Part shown: positions 54,738-63,971 of the stretch, piece by piece
How the letters are laid out: every line of letters begins with the position of its first letter
Numbering within the stretch: position 1 is the stretch's first letter
From: Ectobacillus sp. JY-23
GTDB taxonomy: Bacteria > Bacillota > Bacilli > Bacillales > Bacillaceae_G
Length of the DNA: 64,000 bases
Direction: 5' to 3'
Assembly (NCBI RefSeq): GCF_023022965.1
Contig: NZ_CP095462.1
Span: forward strand, 1-64,000
Program-made: the position numbers and the translations under genes
The notes under the pieces: model-generated
Databases searched by the model: none
Told to the model about the DNA's origin: nothing
Seen by the model: only the letters and a program-made list of their open reading frames with translations

Positions 54738-56387
54738 ATGAAACGAGTTCGTATACGTCTTGGAGACTTATTAGTTGAACATGGATTGGTAACTGAGGAA
54801 CAATTGCAGCATACGCTGAGCACTAAAGACCCGGGACAAAAGCTTGGGGACGCGCTCTTGCAGCGAGGGCATATTACGGAGCAGCAGTTAATTGAAGTGC
54901 TAGAATTTCAACTCGGTATTCCGCATGTTAGTTTATATCGTTATCCGTTTGATGAAACTCTATTTTCTCTTATCCCGAAGGAAACAGCAAAACGGAACTT
55001 AGTCGTGCCGCTGAAAAAGCAAGGAGACAAGTTGTATGTGGCGATGGTTGACCCAATGGACTACTTTGTTATTAACGATTTGCGCCTTTCTACTGGTTTC
55101 CAAATCGAGCCATTGATTGCAATGAAGGATGATGTACTCCGAACAATCAGTCGCTATTACGATTTACAAGATTCGTTTGAGCAGTGGGACTTCGAACAAG
55201 AAACGATACAAGAAGAAATACAAGAGGAAGATTCGCCTGCTGTTGTCCTTGTAAACCAGATTATTCAAAGTGCTGTACAGCAAAAGGCGAGCGATATTCA
55301 TATTGATCCCCAGGAAACAAAGGTGATCATACGGTATCGAGTTGATGGACGCCTTCATACAGAGCGCATGCTGCCAAAGCATATGCAGGGGATGCTGACA
55401 GCACGTATTAAAATTATGGCCAATATGGATATTACCGAGCACCGTATGCCGCAAGATGGACGGATTAAATTCAACTATGAGTTTCATCAAATTGATTTGC
55501 GGGTTTCATCATTACCGACAATTTATGGAGAAAAGCTCGTTCTCCGTTTGCTGGATCTCGGAAATACACTAAACGATATTACCAAACTTGGCTTTCATCC
55601 AGTAAACTTAGAGCGCTTTTTACGATTTATTCAAAATCCGTACGGTATTGTCTTAATCACTGGTCCTACGGGAAGTGGAAAATCTTCGACATTATATGCT
55701 GCGTTAAACAAGTTAAATAGTGAAGAAGTAAACATTATTACAATTGAAGATCCTGTTGAGTATCAGCTCGAAGGTATTAACCAAATTCAGGTGAATGCAG
55801 GAACGGGCATGACCTTTGCGGCTGGACTTCGTTCTATTCTTCGTCAAGATCCGAATGTCATCATGGTTGGAGAAATTCGTGACCGCGAAACGGCGGAAAT
55901 TGCAATTCGTGCATCATTGACAGGTCACCTTGTTCTCAGCACTCTTCATACGAATAGTGCCATCGGAACTATCACACGTCTTGTCGATATGGGGATTGAG
56001 CCATTCTTGCTTGCTTCCTCTTTATCAGGGGTTGTATCACAGCGGTTAATTCGGCGGGTATGCCGTGATTGTCGCATGGAAACAGCGGCAACGCAGCGAG
56101 AAAAGGATATTTTTATTCAGTACGGGTTGCAAATTGACACAGTTACGCGCGGTCGTGGCTGCCCGACTTGTGGTATGACTGGCTACAAAGGTCGTTTGGC
56201 TATTCATGAGCTTCTTGTTGTAGATGATGCAATTCGTACAGCAATGGCAAATGGAGCAAGTTTTACAAGGTTACGAGAATTGGCAATTGCCAATCAAACC
56301 ATTTTTTTGTTAGAGGATGGTTTACTGAAGGTACAGCAGGGCCATACAACAACAGAAGAAGTCCTGCAAGTAGCTATGGAGCAATAG
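54738..56387 (+). CDS. pilB: Pilus extension ATPase PilB (GspE family)
   Basis: 549 residues. N-terminal MshEN/T2SSE-N region (RLGDLLVEHGLVTEEQLQ), then the GspE ATPase: Walker A GPTGSGKSS (309-317), Asp box, ITIEDPVEYQL (Walker B) and HLVLSTLHTN. Zinc-binding CxxC pairs at 442/445 and 475/478 are intact. It powers pilus extension. ATG at 54738 follows AAGGAGAA. First of the contiguous pilBTCADMNO-type run. Confidence 0.94.
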   Translation: MKRVRIRLGDLLVEHGLVTEEQLQHTLSTKDPGQKLGDALLQRGHITEQQLIEVLEFQLGIPHVSLYRYPFDETLFSLIPKETAKRNLVVPLKKQGDKLYVAMVDPMDYFVINDLRLSTGFQIEPLIAMKDDVLRTISRYYDLQDSFEQWDFEQETIQEEIQEEDSPAVVLVNQIIQSAVQQKASDIHIDPQETKVIIRYRVDGRLHTERMLPKHMQGMLTARIKIMANMDITEHRMPQDGRIKFNYEFHQIDLRVSSLPTIYGEKLVLRLLDLGNTLNDITKLGFHPVNLERFLRFIQNPYGIVLITGPTGSGKSSTLYAALNKLNSEEVNIITIEDPVEYQLEGINQIQVNAGTGMTFAAGLRSILRQDPNVIMVGEIRDRETAEIAIRASLTGHLVLSTLHTNSAIGTITRLVDMGIEPFLLASSLSGVVSQRLIRRVCRDCRMETAATQREKDIFIQYGLQIDTVTRGRGCPTCGMTGYKGRLAIHELLVVDDAIRTAMANGASFTRLRELAIANQTIFLLEDGLLKVQQGHTTTEEVLQVAMEQ

Positions 56388-56396
56388 GAGGTTGCG

Positions 56397-57425
56397 ATGA
56401 ACAAACTGCATGAATTACTGTATAAAGCATGTCGCATGCACGCCTCTGATCTCCATGTGGTAGCCAATCTGCCTCCATCGCTTCGACTGTACGGCGAATT
56501 ACACCGCATGCAAGAAATCATAACAGAAGCAGATATCCATGAAATGATCGACAGCATCACCACAGCGGAGCAACGCGCGCGCCTACTGGCACAAGGAGAA
56601 CTAGACTTTTCGTATGAATTGCCGGATGTAGCACGTTTTCGCTTAAATATTTTTCGGCAGCGCGGCTTAGTATCCATGGCGATTAGAATCATTCCTTTGC
56701 AGATTCCGCTGCTTAGCGATTTGCAGCTGCCGCTGGTTTTACAAACGCTGATAACAAGGCCACAGGGACTTTTACTTATAACAGGACCAACAGGAAGCGG
56801 GAAATCTACTACGCTTGCAGCACTGCTCGATCATATAAACCGCACCGAGCGCAAGCATATTGTAACGCTCGAAGATCCCATTGAGTATCTGCATACACAT
56901 CGGAAAAGTGTCATTCAGCAACGTGAGGTCGGACAGGATACAAGCAGCTTTGCGACCGGACTACGGGCGGCACTTCGGCAAGATCCGGATGTGATTTTAG
57001 TCGGAGAAATGCGTGATTTAGAAACAATCAGCACAGCCATTACCGCAGCGGAAACCGGTCATCTCGTTCTAGCTACGCTTCACACCTCAAGTGCGGCGGC
57101 CACAGTGGAGCGTATCATTGATGTATTTCCGGCAGCACAACAAAATAAAATTCGCCTGCAATTAGCTAATACATTAGTGGCATCTGTATCGCAGCGCTTG
57201 TTTCCGCGTATGGATGCGCAAGGAAGGCTAGCTGCAACAGAGATATTAATTAATAATACAGCTGTTGCCAATCTCATTCGCACAGGAAAAATTGAACAGC
57301 TACCAAGTATTATGCAAACAAGTAAAGAACAAGGCATGCATTTGTTAGAAACAAGCATAAAAGAGTATATGGCACGGGGGCTAATTTCATATGAAGCCGC
57401 AAAGTCGTTTATAGAGGAGGTGTAA
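56397..57425 (+). CDS. pilT: Pilus retraction ATPase PilT
   Basis: 342 residues. N-terminal PilT region (HASDLHVVANLPPSLRLYGEL), Walker A GPTGSGKST (130-138), Walker B LEDPIEYLH and the AIRIIP motif. Conserved FRQDPDVILVGEMRDLETI-type stretch. It drives retraction, which is needed for twitching motility. Its presence marks a retractile pilus rather than a simple competence pseudopilus. Confidence 0.95.
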   Translation: MNKLHELLYKACRMHASDLHVVANLPPSLRLYGELHRMQEIITEADIHEMIDSITTAEQRARLLAQGELDFSYELPDVARFRLNIFRQRGLVSMAIRIIPLQIPLLSDLQLPLVLQTLITRPQGLLLITGPTGSGKSTTLAALLDHINRTERKHIVTLEDPIEYLHTHRKSVIQQREVGQDTSSFATGLRAALRQDPDVILVGEMRDLETISTAITAAETGHLVLATLHTSSAAATVERIIDVFPAAQQNKIRLQLANTLVASVSQRLFPRMDAQGRLAATEILINNTAVANLIRTGKIEQLPSIMQTSKEQGMHLLETSIKEYMARGLISYEAAKSFIEEV

Positions 57426-57426
57426 T

Positions 57427-58632
57427 ATGCCACAGTTTCAATATGTTGTCCGCACGAAAACAGGTAAAAGGCAAACAGGGAAGGTATCAGCAGTTTCTAA
57501 ACGTGACGCGTACGACCGACTCAGAGAACGTGAGCTACGCGTTCTGGAAGTGAAAGAAGCACCAGAAACGCTGTTGAATAAGGAAATCACGATAGGCAAT
57601 CCGTTAAAGCTGAGAGATTTTGTAATCTATTTACGACAGTTTGCAACGTTATTGAAAGCAGGGGTAACAGTCGTAGATGCAACGCGAGTTTTAAGCGGCC
57701 AAGCAGAAAGTAAAACACTTGCCCGTACGCTGCAAGCAATTGAAGACGAACTACGTGCGGGCCGCGCGTTATCGGAAGCCTATACTATGCATAAGCGTCT
57801 GTTTGCCCCGATGTTCATCAGCATGGTGCGTGCAGGCGAAGCGACCGGAAAGTTGGACGAGTCGCTAGAAAGCATGGCGAATTATTATGAAAAACAGCTG
57901 CGGACGCGTCAAAAAATCAAATCTGCGTTATCTTATCCTATTACAGTAGGGCTCATTGCTATTATTGTTGTTATTTTTCTATTGGTTAAGGTTGTACCAA
58001 CGTTCGTTGAGATGTTTGAGGAGAATAATACTGAGCTGCCGCTGCTTACAAAACTAGTATTACAATCGAGCGGACTTATGCAGCAATATTGGTGGATAGT
58101 GATTTTTATGATAATTTTCTTATATATAAATTTTTCGTTAATCGTGCGCTATAAGTCTAGTAAATATTATTACGATTATGCTATAATGAGAACACCTTTA
58201 ATAGGAAAATTAATTCAAAAAAGTGTTATAGCGCGCATGACACGAACGTTGAGTTCACTTGTAACAAGTGCAGTTCCTATTTTACAGGCAATATCCATTA
58301 CAGAAGAAGTCGTCAATAATGAAGTTGTCTCTAGAGCGCTTCGCAAGTCGCGGGAATCCCTGCAAAACGGAAGCACACTCTCAGAGCCGCTCAAGCAAAG
58401 CTGGGTCTTTCCGCCCTTGGTCACGAGTATGATTGCGATTGGAGAAAAAACCGGATCTCTAGATTATATGCTCATTAAAGTGGCAGATTTTTACGAAGCA
58501 GAAGTAGAAAGTGCAGCGGACGGCTTTAAAGCTCTCATTGAACCCGTTATGGTCGTGTTTTTATCCGGCGCAGTCGGGGTCATCGTATTAGCCATCATGG
58601 TTCCATTGTTTAAATTATATAGTTCGATGTAA
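57427..58632 (+). CDS. pilC: Pilus inner-membrane platform PilC (GspF family)
   Basis: 401 residues. Two GspF domains (about 60-190 and 265-395), each with the family pattern: LRQFATLLKAGVTVVDATRVL in the first, RTLSSLVTSAVPILQAISI in the second, and VRAGEATGKLDESL/IAIGEKTGSLDYML repeats. Three membrane helices (about 165-185, 213-233, 374-397). One bp after pilT. Confidence 0.94.
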   Translation: MPQFQYVVRTKTGKRQTGKVSAVSKRDAYDRLRERELRVLEVKEAPETLLNKEITIGNPLKLRDFVIYLRQFATLLKAGVTVVDATRVLSGQAESKTLARTLQAIEDELRAGRALSEAYTMHKRLFAPMFISMVRAGEATGKLDESLESMANYYEKQLRTRQKIKSALSYPITVGLIAIIVVIFLLVKVVPTFVEMFEENNTELPLLTKLVLQSSGLMQQYWWIVIFMIIFLYINFSLIVRYKSSKYYYDYAIMRTPLIGKLIQKSVIARMTRTLSSLVTSAVPILQAISITEEVVNNEVVSRALRKSRESLQNGSTLSEPLKQSWVFPPLVTSMIAIGEKTGSLDYMLIKVADFYEAEVESAADGFKALIEPVMVVFLSGAVGVIVLAIMVPLFKLYSSM

Positions 58633-58651
58633 AGAAAGAGGAGATTTACAT

Positions 58652-59101
58652 ATGTTGAAAAAAGTTCTTAAAAACGAAAGAGGTTTAACACTAGTTGAAT
58701 TGCTTGCGGTAATTGTAATCCTAGGTATCGTAGCGGCAATTGCAGTGCCTACAATTGGTAGTGTCATTCAAAAGTCCCGTGAGAATGCAGTGAAAGCAGA
58801 TGCGATTCAAGTTTTAAATGCTGCAAAAACATATGTTGCAGAAAACGGTGCACCTGCTGATACAACCAATGAAGCTGGTGAAACTGTGGAAACAGAAATT
58901 ACGAAAAGTCAACTAGAGGAATATGTTGATAACGCTAAACTAGGTGAAAGCTATAGTGTATCAGTATCGGGAGATGGAAAAACATTTGAGTTAAACACTG
59001 GTAAAATTCAAGTAGGGAAAATTACAATACAATTTACGGATGCAACAATTGCTGACATCAATGCTGATAAAGAATATGGTAAACCACGTACTATTCAATA
59101 A
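58652..59101 (+). CDS. pilA: Major prepilin-like protein PilA
   Basis: 149 residues. Class III signal LKNERG|LTLVELLAVIVILGIVAAIAVP with cleavage after Gly11 and Glu at +5 (Glu16). Small globular domain (~40-145) without Cys, Asp/Glu-rich. The strong SD and terminator at its end suit a high-copy major pilin. It is also similar to ComGC, but its setting is a pil cluster. Likely the main fibre subunit. Confidence 0.9.
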   Translation: MLKKVLKNERGLTLVELLAVIVILGIVAAIAVPTIGSVIQKSRENAVKADAIQVLNAAKTYVAENGAPADTTNEAGETVETEITKSQLEEYVDNAKLGESYSVSVSGDGKTFELNTGKIQVGKITIQFTDATIADINADKEYGKPRTIQ

Positions 59102-59111
59102 TATTAAGTTT

Positions 59112-59160
59112 TAAAGGGTATGAAAAGGAACACTAAGTTCCCTTTCTCATACCCTTTCTT
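59112..59160 (+). terminator. Terminator between pilA and pilD
   Basis: AAAGGGTATGA...AAAGGAAC/GTTCCCTTT...CATACCCTTT long stem, T-rich tail. It lies inside the pil run and would make pilA mRNA more abundant than downstream genes. Confidence 0.88.
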
Positions 59161-59194
59161 TATATCATAAAACGAAGAGACAGGAGGACACGCT

Positions 59195-59941
59195 TTGATT
59201 GGGTTATATGCGTATGTGTTCGTTGTCGGTTTGGTGCTTGGGTCGTTTTATAATGTTGTCGGGATGCGGGTGCCGGTAGGAAAGTCGATTGTCAGTCCGC
59301 GCTCGGCTTGTACGAGATGTGGACATAAACTGGGAGCAAGAGAGCTTGTGCCGGTGTTGTCATACTTTTGGCAAAAAGGGAAGTGCCGCGGCTGCGGCGG
59401 AAGAATTTCACCGATATATGCGGTTTTTGAGCTGTTAACAGGCGTATTGTTTATCTATGCGTTTTATGCGATTGGTTGGGACGCGGAGCTGTTCATCGCA
59501 TGGGCGCTCATTTCCTTACTAATGATCATTGTGGTCTCGGATTTATCGTATATGTTAATACCGAATAAGATCGTATTGGTATTTTTAGCTGTATTTATAG
59601 GCTTGCTGCCGTTTTCTCATTTGATTTGGTGGGAGCATCTACTTGGCGCAGCGCTTGGATTTGGTTTGCTGCTTGCGATTGCCATGATTAGCAAGGGCGG
59701 TATGGGCGGTGGCGATGTGAAACTGTTTGGACTGCTGGGCTTTGTGCTGGGACCTAAGATGGTGCTGCTTGCTTTTATGCTTTCTGCGTTTTACGGGACG
59801 GTGTTTGGATTAATCGGATTGTGGACAGGTCATGTACAGCGCGGCAAGCCGATGCCGTTCGGTCCGTTCATTATGCTAGGAACGCTTACGGCGTATTTTT
59901 TTGGTGTGCAATTGCTAGAACTTTATTTTTCATTATTTTAA
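59195..59941 (+). CDS. pilD: Prepilin peptidase PilD
   Basis: 248 residues, about seven or eight membrane helices. N-terminal Cys pairs CTRCGHKLG and CRGCGGRISP (zinc), then the peptidase domain with the two catalytic Asp motifs: SDLSYMLIPN and GGGDVKLFGLLG. It cleaves the prepilins at Gly and usually methylates the new N-terminus. TTG start with GGAGG upstream. It should process PilA and the three minor pilins. Confidence 0.94.
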   Translation: MIGLYAYVFVVGLVLGSFYNVVGMRVPVGKSIVSPRSACTRCGHKLGARELVPVLSYFWQKGKCRGCGGRISPIYAVFELLTGVLFIYAFYAIGWDAELFIAWALISLLMIIVVSDLSYMLIPNKIVLVFLAVFIGLLPFSHLIWWEHLLGAALGFGLLLAIAMISKGGMGGGDVKLFGLLGFVLGPKMVLLAFMLSAFYGTVFGLIGLWTGHVQRGKPMPFGPFIMLGTLTAYFFGVQLLELYFSLF

Positions 59942-59956
59942 AAGCGGTGGGGACAG

Positions 59957-60895
59957 ATGAAATTTTTATTACCAACAAAAAAAACAATTGGTTTAGAAAT
60001 AAAAGATTATGTAATCCGCTATGCAGACAGCAAAAAAGGTCTTGCTGCACCGCTCGTTGATGAAGTGTATTTGCCAAAGGGCATCATTGAGCAAGGTGTT
60101 ATTGTTGATCCGCAGGTATTTGAAGTTATTCTGCGAAATTGCGTAAACAAGTGGGGATTGAAGAATAAACATGTGCATTTTTTGGTTCCAGATTCGTACG
60201 TTGTTGTACGAAAGCAATGGATTCCGCGTGATGTAACTGATGAAGAGATTCGTGGTTATATCTTTTTTGAACTGGGGAGAACGATTCACTTGCCGTTTGA
60301 CCAGCCAACGATTGATTATACGGTGCTTGGCGAAAAAGAAGATAAACGTGAAATATTATTGTTTGCAGCACCGGAAGATGTAGTCGTAAGCTATGCGGAA
60401 ATGCTTAAGCGTGTTAAGGTAAAACCTATTTCTGCAGACATTTCTTCCCTTGCATTTTTCTCATTGTATCGTTGTATGCAACAAGCGACGAAGGCAGAAG
60501 AAATGCTACTAGTTAAGCTGGACTTATTCGATGCCAATTTAACAATCTTTCAAGACGGCGCACCGGTGTTCATGCAAACACAAAGTGTGATGGTAGAGGG
60601 TGCGATTGAAGTGGTGGATGACGAGGTTTTTGTGCATGATCGCACGGCAATCATGCTTCAGGTAGATGAACTTTTAGAAGAAATTGATCGCATTTTACAT
60701 TTTTATCAATATTCGTTTGGACAAGGTTCACGCGAAATTCAAAAAATTATTTTAATTGGCGATCATCCGCTTCGGCAGGAGTTGCAAAGTATTATGGAGA
60801 GCCGCTTTTCCTTTCCCGTTGAGCATCTGGACATTACCGAAGAATTATCACCTAAGTATTATCCGGCCCTTGGCTTGTCTTTAAAGGGAGTGTAG
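59957..60895 (+). CDS. pilM: Pilus assembly actin-like protein PilM
   Basis: 312 residues. ASKHA fold: TIGLEIKDYVIRYAD at the N-terminus, VKLDLFDANLTIFQDGAPVF as the second phosphate loop, and IQKIILIGDHPLRQEL near the end. PilM binds the PilN N-terminus on the cytoplasmic side in other T4P. Short spacing to pilD (15 bp) and pilN (3 bp). The sequence is distant from Gram-negative PilM but has its order and partners. Confidence 0.85.
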   Translation: MKFLLPTKKTIGLEIKDYVIRYADSKKGLAAPLVDEVYLPKGIIEQGVIVDPQVFEVILRNCVNKWGLKNKHVHFLVPDSYVVVRKQWIPRDVTDEEIRGYIFFELGRTIHLPFDQPTIDYTVLGEKEDKREILLFAAPEDVVVSYAEMLKRVKVKPISADISSLAFFSLYRCMQQATKAEEMLLVKLDLFDANLTIFQDGAPVFMQTQSVMVEGAIEVVDDEVFVHDRTAIMLQVDELLEEIDRILHFYQYSFGQGSREIQKIILIGDHPLRQELQSIMESRFSFPVEHLDITEELSPKYYPALGLSLKGV

Positions 60896-60898
60896 TGT

Positions 60899-61468
60899 AT
60901 GAGCATCAATGTGAACTTATTACCAAAACAAGAAAAAGAAACATCATCTAAGTGGGTGCTTTTATTAGCAGTTGTGGTGATGATTGGATTGATAAGCTGG
61001 ATGTATATGCAGGTAACGAAGCTTACAAAAGAGCGTGATATTACGCAAAAGCAGCTCCTTGTTGTAAGAGCACAAGCTGAGAAGAATGAGCAAGAAGTGT
61101 CAGTACCACAAGGGATTTCCATCAAGTCTTTGGTTGACGAATTAGAAACAACTAAATTACCAACTGTACCATTATTAAAACACCTGACAGTATTATTACC
61201 AGGAAGAGGTGTTTATGAAAGTTTCTCCTATAAAGAACCAGGTGTAATCGTTTTAGATATCCGTTTTGACGAAAAACAAGATGCAGCTTTTTACTATAGC
61301 CGCTTACAAACGGAGAAGTGGGTTAAATATGCAAAGCTTACAAAATTAAATGCTATCGAGCTGCAGGATGAAGAGGGAGCAGTGCAGGGCATGCCGCGCT
61401 ATGTAGCAAATTTTGAAATTAAACTACAGCCTGAGCAACTGAAATTGTTAAAGCAGGAGGGTGAGTAA
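60899..61468 (+). CDS. pilN: Pilus alignment protein PilN
   Basis: 189 residues. The N-terminus SINVNLLPKQEKE has the conserved PilN 'NLLP' PilM-binding motif. One membrane helix (~20-40) leads to a coiled coil and a ferredoxin-like domain (~100-185). It overlaps the next gene by one base. Confidence 0.88.
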   Translation: MSINVNLLPKQEKETSSKWVLLLAVVVMIGLISWMYMQVTKLTKERDITQKQLLVVRAQAEKNEQEVSVPQGISIKSLVDELETTKLPTVPLLKHLTVLLPGRGVYESFSYKEPGVIVLDIRFDEKQDAAFYYSRLQTEKWVKYAKLTKLNAIELQDEEGAVQGMPRYVANFEIKLQPEQLKLLKQEGE

Positions 61469-62145
61469 TGAGCGCCTCCAAATGTCAAATCAGTATTGCT
61501 GCAGCGCTACTTGTATTAAGTGGTCTTGTATGTTTGTATATCCATTTTACAGTAGTAAAGGAATTGCAATTAGAGGTGGAACAAAAGAAGCAAGAAATAA
61601 AAGTGGAGAACATGCTGCAAGCGAAGAGAAAGCAAAAGCAAAAGCCAGTGGTCGCTACTACCGGCAATACACAATTTATGCTGCAAAAATTGCCAACTAA
61701 ACCTTTGCTCGATCAGTATATTTTAGATCTGGCCAACGCTGAAAGCATATCAGGTGCCGTCATACAAAGTACGGTTATCCAAGAGGGAGCAGGAGCCGTA
61801 GTTCCCGCAGGCGGAATGAAGGAAGGCAAGGTGACAGAAGCAAAGTTGAAGCCGATACCTATTGTATTGAGTGTAGAAGTGAAATATACGGCATACGAAC
61901 AACTGCAATCTTTTATTGATACTATGGAAAATATGGCACGCATCACGCATGTACAGAGCATTGACTTTAAAGGACGTGAGGAAATTGTCTCTGCTGATAT
62001 GACGCAGGAGCCTTACAAATGTACCATAACACTTGCAACGTATTATGTACCTGCCAAAGAGCTAGAGCAGAATGTAACACAGCTTGAATTACCGTCGCTT
62101 TGTAAAGACCGCAGTAATCCACTTGAGCCTCAGGTGTGTAAATAA
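61468..62145 (+). CDS. pilO: Pilus alignment protein PilO-like
   Basis: 225 residues. One membrane helix (~10-30), Lys/Gln-rich coiled coil (~33-65), then a PilO-like ferredoxin domain (YTAYEQLQSFIDTMENMARITHV). The sequence is weakly conserved; the assignment rests on its position after pilN and on architecture. No PilP or PilQ follows, as expected without an outer membrane. Confidence 0.8.
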   Translation: MSASKCQISIAAALLVLSGLVCLYIHFTVVKELQLEVEQKKQEIKVENMLQAKRKQKQKPVVATTGNTQFMLQKLPTKPLLDQYILDLANAESISGAVIQSTVIQEGAGAVVPAGGMKEGKVTEAKLKPIPIVLSVEVKYTAYEQLQSFIDTMENMARITHVQSIDFKGREEIVSADMTQEPYKCTITLATYYVPAKELEQNVTQLELPSLCKDRSNPLEPQVCK

Positions 62146-62157
62146 TCGAAAACAATC

Positions 62158-62191
62158 AAAAAACCAGCCTTGAATCAAGGCTGGTTTTTTG
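62158..62191. terminator. Bidirectional terminator between pilO and focA
   Basis: AAAAAACCAGCCTTG/CAAGGCTGGTTTTTT 15-bp perfect stem with a 3-nt loop. Confidence 0.93.
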
Positions 62192-62194
62192 ATT

Positions 62195-63022
62195 TTACGC
62201 TTCCGCTGTTTGTAATTCAACTTCTTCTATCTCTTCCACTTGTTTCTGTGTTGCTGCCTTTGGCATGTTGAAGTATTGATATACCATACCAACAAATACA
62301 GAACCGCCGACAATATTACCAAGTGTAACAGGTACCAAGTTGTGTAGTGCACCTGCTAAGGTTACTGTATCAGGATGGGTGTGAATAAGAGATAGAGAGA
62401 AAATAGCCAAGTTAGCAATACTGTGCTCATAGCCTGAGATGAAGAATGCAAACACGATGAGCATCATCATCGCAATTTTTGCACCATCGCCTTTTACACG
62501 AGCGGGCAAAAAGCAAGCCAAGCAAACGAGCCAGTTACACAAAATACCTTTAAAAAACAAATGCATGGTTGTTGCATTCATTTTGGTATCAGCTACTTTG
62601 TTGAGGAGATGAGATTCTGTAATCGTTTCAAAAAGACCAGTTGCATAAAAGAGACCTGCGAAAAATACAGCCCCTATTAAGTTACCTGCATAACAAGCAA
62701 CCCAGTTACGCATGGTATCCATTACTGTTGTTTGTTTTTGCATAGTAGCAACTGTAAAGTACATCGTATTGCCTGTAAACAACTCAGCTCCGCCATACAC
62801 AATGATTACAAGTGCAATGCCAAAGGCGGCTGCGGCTGACATATAAGTTGCAGGCGAATCGGCTACGCGGAAAAACTCACCGAGTCTGAAGGAAACAACC
62901 ACGACAAATCCTATATAAATACCGGCCAAAATTGCACGAAGCATATATTCGGTCGGGTTCGTATCCAACATTTTTTTCTTTTTCACCGCTAATTCAGCTA
63001 AATAATCTACGCCTTGTTCCAT
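62195..63022 (-). CDS. Formate/nitrite transporter, FNT family
   Basis: 275 residues with six membrane helices of the aquaporin-like FNT fold. The conserved AGIYIGFVVVVSFRLG and TGNTMYFTV stretches and the CNWLVCLACFLP motif match FocA/NirC/YrhG proteins. ATG at 63022 has AGAGGTG upstream; the longer frame (63094) adds a basic leader without an SD. It conducts formate, nitrite or related small anions. Its 3' end meets the pil cluster. Confidence 0.9.
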   Translation of the reverse strand: MEQGVDYLAELAVKKKKMLDTNPTEYMLRAILAGIYIGFVVVVSFRLGEFFRVADSPATYMSAAAAFGIALVIIVYGGAELFTGNTMYFTVATMQKQTTVMDTMRNWVACYAGNLIGAVFFAGLFYATGLFETITESHLLNKVADTKMNATTMHLFFKGILCNWLVCLACFLPARVKGDGAKIAMMMLIVFAFFISGYEHSIANLAIFSLSLIHTHPDTVTLAGALHNLVPVTLGNIVGGSVFVGMVYQYFNMPKAATQKQVEEIEEVELQTAEA

Positions 63023-63172
63023 AAGGGCACCTCTATCAATAAATGTGAATTTCTTAACATACCTTAAGATACATCTCTTTCTGTACTCTTTCAATACTCT
63101 TTTATGTTTGTCACAAAATGTTCACATTTTTATATTGAAAGTGCTTACAAAATTAATATATAATTAAAAATT

Positions 63173-63200
63173 AAAAAAGCGCTGTAGCTACAGCGCTTTT
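63173..63200 (-). terminator. Terminator of the terC gene
   Basis: AAAAAAGCGCTGTAGCTACAGCGCTTTTTT, a perfect palindrome seen at 63173-63200: arms AAAGCGCTGTAG/CTACAGCGCTTT. On the minus strand it ends in T6 and overlaps the terC stop. Confidence 0.88.
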
Positions 63201-63937
63201 TCTGCTTCTTGCTTTGGTTTTGAAAAAAACCAACCGCCAATTGCGATACAAAGAAGAACACCCCAGAAAATAGCTTTCCAAGCAAGAGACTTTGGAAAAT
63301 CATAAGGCAGAACACTTAGAGAAGGGTGAGACAATGTATAAACAGCCAATTTTACGCCTACCCAGCCAACAATGAGAAATGCGGCACTTTCAAGCCCCGG
63401 TCGTTTTTGAAGTAAGGCAACGAAATAGTTAGCGGCAAAGCGCATAATGATAAGTCCGATTACGCCACCTGCTAAAATAACTAGAAATTGACCTGTATTT
63501 AACCCGCCAATTGTCCCGCCCCCAAGTTTTGGCAATGTTACAGCAAGTGCCACTGCTGCCAAAATAGAATCTACAGCAAAAGCAATATCTGCCAATTCTA
63601 CTTTAAGCACTGTCAACCAAAAGCCGTCTGTCCGTTCTTTTTGTTCCTTGACCACTTTTTTCTTCATAAAATGCGATACAGCAATAAATATTAAATACAT
63701 TGCACCAATCGCTTGTACTTGCCATACGTCGACAAGAAACGAAATGAGAAACAGTGATCCGAAGCGAAAAATGAATGCACCAGCTAAGCCATAAAATAAA
63801 GCTTTCTTACGTTGACCTTCTGGTAAATGTTTTACCATAATTGCGAGTACAAGTGCGTTATCAGCTGCTAAAATGCCCTCTAGCGCAATCAGAATGAGCA
63901 ATACCCACCCATACTCCAACAAAATTGCAAAATCCAT
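63188..63937 (-). CDS. TerC-family membrane protein
   Basis: 250 residues, about seven membrane helices. TerC motifs: LIALEGILAADNALVLAIMV (Glu and Asp ligands), KVELADIAFAVDSILAAVAL and RFAANYFVALLQKRPGLESAAFLIVGWVGVKL. Members such as B. subtilis YceF/YkoY act in manganese efflux or metal homeostasis. ATG at 63937 follows GAGAGGAGAATGG. The leader has a terminator immediately before the RBS (63972-64000), consistent with Mn-riboswitch-type control. Confidence 0.9.
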   Translation of the reverse strand: MDFAILLEYGWVLLILIALEGILAADNALVLAIMVKHLPEGQRKKALFYGLAGAFIFRFGSLFLISFLVDVWQVQAIGAMYLIFIAVSHFMKKKVVKEQKERTDGFWLTVLKVELADIAFAVDSILAAVALAVTLPKLGGGTIGGLNTGQFLVILAGGVIGLIIMRFAANYFVALLQKRPGLESAAFLIVGWVGVKLAVYTLSHPSLSVLPYDFPKSLAWKAIFWGVLLCIAIGGWFFSKPKQEAEKAL

Positions 63938-63971
63938 TAACCATTCTCCTCTCATTTTGGCAGGAGGACAT

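Noticed and set aside
58652-59101. ComGC pseudopilin of a comG operon
   Set aside because: The N-terminus is similar, but the neighbours are PilT, PilD, PilM/N/O and not comGA/GB; a T4P pilin is the better reading.
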